From: Flavobacterium sp.
GTDB lineage: Bacteria > Bacteroidota > Bacteroidia > Flavobacteriales > Flavobacteriaceae
Direction: 5' to 3'
Assembly (NCBI RefSeq): GCF_025352425.1
Contig: NZ_JANXTI010000071.1
Coordinates: forward strand, 1-50,757
Length of the DNA stretch: 50,757 nucleotides
The notes under the pieces are model-generated. The model made no database searches, was not told the DNA's origin, and saw only the letters and a list, made by a program, of their open reading frames with translations. A program made the position numbers and the translations under genes. This document shows positions 45,023-50,757 of this stretch, piece after piece (the stretch's first letter is position 1; every line of letters begins with the position of its first letter).

Positions 45023-45029
45023 TTTATGA

Positions 45030-45049
45030 TAAAAAAATCCCGACGAATC
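45030..45049 (-). terminator. Terminator-like hairpin between the helical-protein gene and mscS
   Basis: On the minus strand ATCCCGAT-TCGT-CGGGAT followed by TTTTTTT, eight bases before the MscS ATG. It probably ends the transcript from 45085-45444, but it lies downstream of a TATTTTTG box and therefore also inside the MscS leader. Confidence 0.75.
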
Positions 45050-45066
45050 GGGATAATTATGCAATG

Positions 45067-45074
45067 CAAAAATA
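45067..45074 (-). promoter_or_regulatory. -7 box upstream of the MscS gene
   Basis: TATTTTTG on the minus strand matches TAnnTTTG about 45 bases before the MscS ATG. No -33 TTTG was found. If used, the terminator-like hairpin would be in the leader. Confidence 0.45.
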
Positions 45075-45084
45075 ATAATTTTAA

Positions 45085-45444
45085 TTAGTCAGCATCTTCT
45101 TCAACACGATTTGTGACATTTTTAACAGCTTCTTCAGCATGTTCAGAAGCGTCATCGGTAAACGAACTCACTTTTTCCTTTACTGTTTCTTCCGCAGTAG
45201 AGATAATTTCACTTATTTTTTCTTTAGCCGAATCTACAATGTTATCAATAGTATCGCCGGCTTGCGGAACATATTCGGTTATTTTTTCTTTAGCGGTATC
45301 GGCTAATTCATTTACTTTGTCCATCATTGGCTCTGCCATTTCTTTTACTTTTTCAATAGCTTCTTGGGCAAAATTTTCAGTGGTATCTACCCCTTTTTCT
45401 TTTGCACTGCCAAACAAATTTTTTAAAAAGTCTCCTAATCCCAT
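45085..45444 (-). CDS. Small amphipathic helical repeat protein (LEA/YtxH-like)
   Basis: A 119-residue acidic protein (MGLGDFLKNLFGSAKEKG...) made almost wholly of amphipathic helix, with repeated units DTAKEKITEYV, DSAKEKISEII and ETVKEKVSSF. Cysteine and tryptophan are absent and there is no signal peptide. The 11-residue periodicity resembles LEA-type or apolipoprotein-like stress proteins, and in Bacteroidota such proteins are often labelled YtxH-like. Function is unknown; protection against desiccation or osmotic stress is a guess supported by the MscS neighbour. It lies 47 bases downstream of the DUF255 gene. Confidence 0.75.
   Translation of the reverse strand: MGLGDFLKNLFGSAKEKGVDTTENFAQEAIEKVKEMAEPMMDKVNELADTAKEKITEYVPQAGDTIDNIVDSAKEKISEIISTAEETVKEKVSSFTDDASEHAEEAVKNVTNRVEEDAD
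45215..45294 (-). repeat. 66-nt internal repeat in the helical-protein gene
   Basis: The identical 14-mer ATTTTTTCTTTAGC occurs at 45215-45228 and 45281-45294, exactly 66 bases apart, with similar flanking sequence. This equals 22 residues, or two 11-residue helical units, and suggests growth by in-frame duplication. Confidence 0.7.
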
Positions 45445-45491
45445 GGTTGTTGTTTTTAATTGGTTACTACTAACAATAGTACAAATTTTTT

Positions 45492-47516
45492 CTAATTTTT
45501 TGCTTTAATTTCTTTTATAATTTGTTCAAAATCCGTTGTTGGGAGGTCGCAAGCTTTGTTCTGACATAAATAAAATAAAGTTTCATTTTCCGCAAATCGA
45601 TTTTTAAGAAACGGAAGATTTGTCACCGTTTCGCTTCCTGCAACGAGAATGTATGGTAAATAGTTCTTATTTATTTTTTCTAAATAGTGCAAAGCCTTGT
45701 TTCCACAAATTGCCAATTCTTTATTTTGTTCCGAATAATGCAAAAACACATTCAACCAATTTGAAAAAGCTGACGGATAATCAACCGTCTGAATTATATT
45801 TTGAACCATTTGGTAACAGACATTTTCGTAATGACTGTTCTCAAAATAAATACTCAATTTAAACAAAGCATCCGCCATAACCGAGTTAGAAGCCGGAATC
45901 ACATTGTCTTCCACTTCAAAGTGTTTAGTAATTAGTGCCTCATCCTGATGCGAAGTAAAGGAGAAAAACTGCGCGGTGACATCATAAAAATTGTCAAAAG
46001 CATAATCAGTTAATTGTTTGGCGTTTTGCAGCCAGTTTTCATCAAAAGTTACTTCATATAAAGAAATAAACGCCTGAATTACATGCGCATAATCTTCAAG
46101 AAAACCGTTTATAGTTGCTTTTCCATCTTTGTAACTATGTTTCAGATTTCCTTCCGAATCCCAAATTTCCTTGACAATAAAGTTCGCGTTTTGCAAAGCA
46201 ATTTCTAAATACTTTTTATTTCCAATCGCTTTATAGGCTTCAACAAAACCTTTGAGCATAATCGCATTCCATGAGGTTAGGCATTTATCGTCGAGTCTTG
46301 GTTTGTTTCGTTTTTCTCTTTCTGTGTAAAGGATTTGCTCCCAATTTTTTTTCTTTTGTACCAAAGTTTCCAATGAAATATCTTGCTGTTTTGCAATTGC
46401 CGATAATGATTGATTTTGTATTAAAACATAATTTTCGTGTTCCCAAAATCCATATTCATTCACATTAAAAACAACTGCAAACAACTCGAAATCATTATGA
46501 AGCAACTTTACTAATTCGGTTTTTGTCCAAACATAAAAAGCGCCTTCTTCGAGATGATTTTCTGTATTCAAACTATCTGCATCAAGTGCGGAATAAAAGC
46601 TTCCCTCGGTTGTCAACCATTCTTTTTCTACGAATTGCAATGTTTTTTCAATGATTTCTTTATAAAGTTGATTGCCGGTCAATTTATACGCATTGGCATA
46701 CAGTGAAACCAATTGTCCGTTGTCATAAAGCATTTTTTCAAAATGAGGTACATGCCATTTCATATCGACGGAATAGCGCGAGAATCCGCCGTCAAGTGTA
46801 TCAAACAATCCGCCGTAAGCCATTTTGGTCAAGGTTAGATTTACAAAATCCAATACATTTTGATTTTTTGTTTGATGGCCAAAACGCAGAAGAAATTCAT
46901 AATTGGTTGGCATCATAAATTTGGGTGCACGAGCCATTCCGCCAAAATCCCAATCGAAACTTTTTTGCCATTTTGAAACCAAGGATTCCAGAATTTCAAA
47001 ACTAAAACTTGCTTCTGCAACGTTTTTTGAAATAATACTCAGCGATTGAAGACCTTCGCTTAGTTTTTCGGCATAATCCAGAATGGTTTGTGGTTGTTGG
47101 GTATAAATTTCCTGAAGACGTTCTAATGAATTTATCCAGTCATTTTTTCTGAAATACGTTCCTCCCCAAATCGGTCTTCCGTCAGGCAGTGTAATTACAT
47201 TCATTGGCCAGCCACCGTGACCAGTCATTATTTGAACGGCTTTCATATAAACAGCATCAATATCGGGACGTTCTTCACGGTCAATTTTTATACTGACAAA
47301 ATTAGCGTTCATTGTTGAAGCTACTTCATGGTCTTCAAAACTTTCGTGCTCCATGACATGGCACCAATGACAGGCAGAATAACCAATGCTGACAATTATT
47401 AGTTTGTTTTCTTTTTTGGCTAAAGCCAAAGAATTAGGATTCCATGCTTTCCAATACACAGGATTGTTAGCGTGTTGCAGTAAGTATGGGCTGGTTTCGA
47501 GATGTAGTTCATTCAT
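45492..47516 (-). CDS. DUF255/YyaL-like protein with thioredoxin domain
   Basis: A 674-residue cytoplasmic-type protein of the DUF255 (human SSP411/SPATA20) family. The N-terminal thioredoxin-like domain (about 1-160) holds CHWCH (Cys49, Cys52) in [16 protein letters not shown], followed by the family motifs [12 protein letters not shown] and [13 protein letters not shown]. The rest is an alpha/alpha-barrel resembling glycosidases ([40 protein letters not shown]). Biochemical function is unproven. The start [20 protein letters not shown] is the family's usual beginning. It is probably cotranscribed with the helical-protein gene 47 bases downstream. Confidence 0.9.
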   Translation of the reverse strand: MNELHLETSPYLLQHANNPVYWKAWNPNSLALAKKENKLIIVSIGYSACHWCHVMEHESFEDHEVASTMNANFVSIKIDREERPDIDAVYMKAVQIMTGHGGWPMNVITLPDGRPIWGGTYFRKNDWINSLERLQEIYTQQPQTILDYAEKLSEGLQSLSIISKNVAEASFSFEILESLVSKWQKSFDWDFGGMARAPKFMMPTNYEFLLRFGHQTKNQNVLDFVNLTLTKMAYGGLFDTLDGGFSRYSVDMKWHVPHFEKMLYDNGQLVSLYANAYKLTGNQLYKEIIEKTLQFVEKEWLTTEGSFYSALDADSLNTENHLEEGAFYVWTKTELVKLLHNDFELFAVVFNVNEYGFWEHENYVLIQNQSLSAIAKQQDISLETLVQKKKNWEQILYTEREKRNKPRLDDKCLTSWNAIMLKGFVEAYKAIGNKKYLEIALQNANFIVKEIWDSEGNLKHSYKDGKATINGFLEDYAHVIQAFISLYEVTFDENWLQNAKQLTDYAFDNFYDVTAQFFSFTSHQDEALITKHFEVEDNVIPASNSVMADALFKLSIYFENSHYENVCYQMVQNIIQTVDYPSAFSNWLNVFLHYSEQNKELAICGNKALHYLEKINKNYLPYILVAGSETVTNLPFLKNRFAENETLFYLCQNKACDLPTTDFEQIIKEIKAKN

Positions 47517-47520
47517 GGCA

Positions 47521-47613
47521 GATTTTTTTAGCCCCGATTGCAGTGGAAATCCTTTTTATCTTGTTTTGACAAAAACGAGATAAAAAGATTGGAACGAAAA
47601 GCGGGAATAGCTC
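47521..47613. repeat. Interspersed hairpin repeat, copy C
   Basis: Read on the minus strand it begins right after the nifU-like stop codon: GGAGCTATTCCCGCTTTTCG, then TTCCAATCTTTTTA, a hairpin (TATCTCGTTTT...AAAACAAGATA), TAAAAAGGATTTCCACTGC and ATCGGGGCTAA. It shares conserved ends with copy A while the stem sequence differs. It fills the gap between the nifU-like gene and the DUF255 gene. Confidence 0.8.
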
Positions 47614-48510
47614 CTATCCGTTTATTGCTTCGACGACAATATCTTTATCGTTGAGCATATCTTTCAGCATATTTTCTATACCGCTTTTTAACGTAAAGGT
47701 TGAAGAAGGACAGCCGTTACAGGCGCCCTGAAGCACTACCTTTACACGCTTTTCGGTTTCATCATACGAATCAAAAAGAATATTCCCGCCGTCAGCAGCG
47801 ACCGCAGGTTTTACGTATTCCTCGAGAATATTGATGATTTGTTGTGACGTAGTGTCAAGATTTTCAAAGTTTTTATTTATCTGTTTTTCCTGTGTTTCAG
47901 TGTTTACAATTTGGCTTTCATCAATGACAGTTCCACCGTTTTCTATAAACTGTTTAATAAAAGTGCGTATTTCCAATGTGATTTCTTCCCACGAAATGCT
48001 GTCATATTTGGTTACAGAAACATAATTTTCGGCAATAAAAATTTCCTTTACATAGTGAAACTTGAATAGTTCCTGTGCCAAAGGTGATGGTTTTGCTTGG
48101 TCAATGTTTTTGAATTCTGCTGCTATTTTTGTCAACGCTTTATTGACCACAAATTTAAGTGAAGCGGGATTAGGCGTGGTTTCACCATAAACAGTTATTG
48201 GTTGTTTTTTGTTTAGATTTTCATTTGGCAGAACAATTACACCACCATTATTAACAAAGTTTTCAATTTGTTCGGCAACATCTTCCTGAACCTCTGACCA
48301 TTCCACAATGCTAAATCGTTCGATAGCTACGAAATTTCCGGAGATGTAAACAGTTTTTACAAAAGGCAGATAAAACAGTTGTTGTGCTAAAGGTGAATTT
48401 TTAGCCTCATCAATGTTTTTAAACTCAAAGCTCTCGTTTTGAGTTATAAATTCCGGAAATTCAAATTTTAATATCGCTGAATTTTGAGTTTCTTTTATGC
48501 TGATTTTCAT
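47614..48510 (-). CDS. NifU-like iron-sulfur scaffold protein with duplicated N-terminal domain
   Basis: A 298-residue Nfu-type protein that should carry a [4Fe-4S] cluster for delivery to target enzymes. Two Nfu N-terminal domains lie in tandem (about 5-95 with AKNSPLAQQLFYLPFVKTVYI, and 110-200 with AKPSPLAQELFKFHYVKEIFI), followed by the NifU C-terminal domain (about 225-295) with Cys264 and Cys267 in ACNGCPSS. Most Nfu proteins have at most one such N-terminal domain. Respiratory Fe-S proteins such as ActB are plausible clients. It has its own promoter, divergent from the adhesin gene. Confidence 0.92.
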   Translation of the reverse strand: MKISIKETQNSAILKFEFPEFITQNESFEFKNIDEAKNSPLAQQLFYLPFVKTVYISGNFVAIERFSIVEWSEVQEDVAEQIENFVNNGGVIVLPNENLNKKQPITVYGETTPNPASLKFVVNKALTKIAAEFKNIDQAKPSPLAQELFKFHYVKEIFIAENYVSVTKYDSISWEEITLEIRTFIKQFIENGGTVIDESQIVNTETQEKQINKNFENLDTTSQQIINILEEYVKPAVAADGGNILFDSYDETEKRVKVVLQGACNGCPSSTFTLKSGIENMLKDMLNDKDIVVEAING

Positions 48511-48530
48511 CGGAAAAGTGTATTTTTATG

Positions 48531-48538
48531 CAAATTTA
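48531..48538 (-). promoter_or_regulatory. -7 box of the nifU-like gene
   Basis: TAAATTTG on the minus strand, 20 bases before the ATG at 48510. It lies only 22 bases from the -7 box of the divergent adhesin gene, so the two promoters overlap. Confidence 0.55.
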
Positions 48539-48560
48539 ATAAAGTTATTTTGTTAATGGT

Positions 48561-48568
48561 TATATTTG
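48561..48568 (+). promoter_or_regulatory. -7 box of the adhesin-like gene
   Basis: TATATTTG matches TAnnTTTG, about 70 bases before the ATG at 48638. Its -33 position falls on the -7 box of the nifU-like gene on the other strand. Confidence 0.55.
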
Positions 48569-48637
48569 GACAATTAAACAATTAATTAACATATCGAGTG
48601 ATTTTGATTCTTAAATCACTTCTGAAATATCATATTA

Positions 48638-50757
48638 ATGAAAAATTTATTTTTATTTTTTACTTTTCTTTGGGGATTTAATTCCTTTTCTCAAGCAATA
48701 TCAGTCAATAATACTACCTATACTGTTCCGCAACTTGTTCAGGATGTTTTATTTGCCTCGGGGAGCCCCACTTCTTCCTGTGTTGGCACCGTATCAAATA
48801 TTACTTGGAGTACCGGTAGCGGCGCAAGTGATGGGAGTAGTTTTGGCTCATCAAATGGGATAGGTTTTTTCCAAAATACAAACCCTAATTTTCCTTTGTC
48901 TTCGGGAGTTGTTTTGAGTACAGGGGATGCTTTAGATGCCCCAGGACCAAACGATACAATACAGCAAGCTGGCAATTGGCCCGGTGATGCAGATTTATAT
49001 AATTATATTAACGGATTAGGAATTGACCCTGGTTTGGTGGATTATAATAATGCGACTATTTTGGAATTTGATTTTACACCGTTGACTACAATGATGAGTT
49101 TTGATTTTCTCTTTGCTTCTGAAGAGTATGGAGACTATCAATGTGCTTACTCTGATGCATTTGCTTTTTTTCTGACGAATGTAACTACAGGATCAACGCC
49201 TACAAATTTGGCTTTGGTTCCTAGTACTACAACTCCAATATCAGTTGTAACTATCCGTGATGGTGCTTATTTCACAGGTTTTGGAACAAATTGTGGGTCA
49301 ACAAACCCTACCTATTTTGGCAATTTTAATGACTCATCCCCAGCGGTTGCTGCTGCTGCCGCGACCAATTTTAATGGTGAAACAGTTTTAATGACAGCAA
49401 CATCGGCAGTAATTCCGAATAATTTATATCACATTAAACTTGTTATTGCTGATAGGAATGATGATTTATATGACTCTGCTGTTTTTTTAGGAGGCGGAAG
49501 TTTTGATATTGGAACTGCTGATTTAGTTGGAACAGGTACTGAGTTTGGAGGAATTCGCGATTTTACTATCGCTGACAATACTGCGATTTGCAGTTCAAAA
49601 ACGGTTATTATACAAGCGGGAAATGTTGCAATTCCGGGTGTAACTTACAGTTGGACGCAAGGTGTAACTCCAGTTGGCACCAATTCTAATCTTTATACTG
49701 TTACTCAGGCGGGAACTTATACAGTTACGCTTACATATCCTGGCGGATGTCAACAATCGGATTCTATGATTGTTGAATATATTCCTTCACTTGCACTTGG
49801 TACTCCAAGTGATTTAACACTATGTAGTGCTCCTTTTAATTTAACAAATAACAGTGCTACTGTTTTAAATGGATTGTCTAATCCTATTACATTTCATCAT
49901 ACGTTATCAGAGGCGCAACAATTAGCATCTCCCATTTTAACCCCTGCAAACTATAATGGTTCCGACGGAGAAATAATATATGTAGCAGTTGAAGATGACG
50001 CCACAGGTTGTATTTCTACTGTGCAATTTGCTTTACACATCGACTCTAGTTTGTGTGTAATGCCACCTATTCCCGTGACGCCACCAGATTTGGTTCAATA
50101 TGAAACGACACCTGGTTCAGGAGTTTCTGTTTTTGATTTTACTCCGCAAACTACAATTATATATGGAGCAAATTCACCAGCGGATTACACCGTTACTTAC
50201 TATCTTACTTTAGCTGATGCAACTGCTGGAACTAATCCAATAACGGTTATCAATAACTTCCCAAACACATCGGATCCGCAGATAATTTATGCTGTTTTAT
50301 CTCAAAATAGTATTCCTAATAATGTTGCAATAGTGAGTTTTCAATTGATTGTTGTAGCATTGCCTTTCGTATCCATTTCTGCATCGCCAACTACGGTTTG
50401 TGCTGGCGGTTCAGCTACTATAACTTTTACAGGAACACCAAATGCAATAGTTGATTATACTGTGGATGGAAATCCAAGGCAAATTACTTTAAATGGTTCA
50501 GGAACTAATTTTGATATTACACTTCCATTAAACGTTAGCACTGTTTATAATTTAGTAAGTGCTACAACCACGACTGCCGCAGGAACAATAACCCAGCCTG
50601 AAGTAGGGATGGCAACAGTCACCGTAAACACAGCACCAACAATCAACAATCCAACTCCTTACGTAGTTTGTGATGACAGCTTAAACAATGATGGTCTTTA
50701 TTGTTTCAATCTGGTGATTAAGAATCCGGAGATTTCGACAGATCCGAATGTTGTGAT
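48638..50757 (+). CDS. Large secreted choice-of-anchor L protein, N-terminal part (runs off the window)
   Basis: An open frame of 706 codons from ATG 48638 with no stop before the window ends. The signal peptide is MKNLFLFFTFLWGFNSFSQ. Residues of about 25-305 match the choice-of-anchor L domain (TVPQLVQDVLF, GVVLSTGDALDAPGPN, FDFLFASEEYGDYQC, AFFLTN, YHIKLVIADRND). Ig-like or SprB-like repeats follow (VTYSWTQ..., TLCSAPFNLTNN, TVCAGGSATITFTG, VCDDSLNNDGLYCFNL). Such proteins in Bacteroidota are exported by the type IX system and usually carry a C-terminal sorting domain, which would lie beyond the window. A cell-surface adhesin or gliding-related role is likely. It is divergent from the nifU-like gene. 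Confidence 0.85.
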   Translation, partial: MKNLFLFFTFLWGFNSFSQAISVNNTTYTVPQLVQDVLFASGSPTSSCVGTVSNITWSTGSGASDGSSFGSSNGIGFFQNTNPNFPLSSGVVLSTGDALDAPGPNDTIQQAGNWPGDADLYNYINGLGIDPGLVDYNNATILEFDFTPLTTMMSFDFLFASEEYGDYQCAYSDAFAFFLTNVTTGSTPTNLALVPSTTTPISVVTIRDGAYFTGFGTNCGSTNPTYFGNFNDSSPAVAAAAATNFNGETVLMTATSAVIPNNLYHIKLVIADRNDDLYDSAVFLGGGSFDIGTADLVGTGTEFGGIRDFTIADNTAICSSKTVIIQAGNVAIPGVTYSWTQGVTPVGTNSNLYTVTQAGTYTVTLTYPGGCQQSDSMIVEYIPSLALGTPSDLTLCSAPFNLTNNSATVLNGLSNPITFHHTLSEAQQLASPILTPANYNGSDGEIIYVAVEDDATGCISTVQFALHIDSSLCVMPPIPVTPPDLVQYETTPGSGVSVFDFTPQTTIIYGANSPADYTVTYYLTLADATAGTNPITVINNFPNTSDPQIIYAVLSQNSIPNNVAIVSFQLIVVALPFVSISASPTTVCAGGSATITFTGTPNAIVDYTVDGNPRQITLNGSGTNFDITLPLNVSTVYNLVSATTTTAAGTITQPEVGMATVTVNTAPTINNPTPYVVCDDSLNNDGLYCFNLVIKNPEISTDPNVV

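Noticed and set aside
45113..45508. 131-residue plus-strand frame opposite the helical-protein gene
   Set aside because: It mirrors the repetitive minus-strand gene; the Ser/Phe/Ile-rich product is what the complement of Glu/Lys/Ala repeats gives.
1..50757. CRISPR arrays, tRNA or rRNA genes, prophage, restriction or toxin-antitoxin systems
   Set aside because: No spaced direct repeats, cloverleaf sequences or relevant proteins were recognised; all long regions are covered by assigned core genes.

Overview
This AT-rich window comes from a Bacteroidota chromosome, most likely a Flavobacterium or close relative. The evidence is the alternative complex III (Act) respiratory operon, the type IX secretion/gliding genes sprA and remB, ruvA-sprA-gcvH-vanZ-remB gene order, many -7 boxes of the Bacteroidota form TAnnTTTG, secreted proteins whose signal peptides end in ..SQ or ..AQ, and an interspersed AGCCCCGAT...TTCCCGC repeat typical of this genus. 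The region is almost entirely core genome. No gap exceeds about 300 bases, and no tRNA, rRNA, CRISPR array or prophage was seen.

Layout. 1-136: the 3' end of an IS982-type insertion sequence. 172-4830: rimP-nusA-infB translation/transcription operon, whose leader carries a terminator-like hairpin. 4868-5257 (-): secreted SPOR protein. 5359-16895: one long operon for quinol oxidation and oxygen reduction, actA-B-C-D-E-F followed by coxB and coxA. 16929-20355: ruvB, a cytochrome P450 and queG. 20428-23391: malic enzyme/phosphotransacetylase fusion and ruvA. 23395-33787: sprA (a 7.4-kb secretion translocon gene), gcvH, a VanZ-like gene and remB. 34042-39285: a second respiratory cluster with heme O synthase, two oxidase subunit III genes, a subunit IV gene, a cysteine-less Sco-like protein, a true Sco, a DUF420 membrane protein and a tiny CAMC protein. 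39295-45022: DUF4403 lipoprotein, TolC plus HlyD-type adaptor, tsaB and an MscS channel. 45085-48510 (-): a repeat-built helical protein, a DUF255 thioredoxin-like protein and a NifU-like Fe-S scaffold. 48638-end: the start of a large secreted choice-of-anchor L adhesin-like protein that runs off the window.

How it works together. The two respiratory clusters are complementary. The first encodes alternative complex III plus the catalytic oxidase subunits II and I. The second supplies the remaining subunits (III, III-like, IV), the heme A precursor enzyme and copper-delivery factors. SprA (the secretion pore), RemB (motility) and the terminal adhesin belong to the type IX secretion/gliding system.

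Most noteworthy observations: (i) two inverted arrays of three 7-nt repeats in and before the signal peptide of the small CAMC protein, where a one-unit change would shift frame; (ii) a cysteine-less Sco paralogue next to an intact Sco; (iii) terminator-like or palindromic hairpins between promoter and start codon of rimP, ctaB and mscS; (iv) a ruvB promoter so close to the start codon that its mRNA should be leaderless; (v) a hexaheme ActA; (vi) histidine-rich segments on several respiratory subunits; (vii) an interspersed hairpin repeat, two copies of which abut stop codons.
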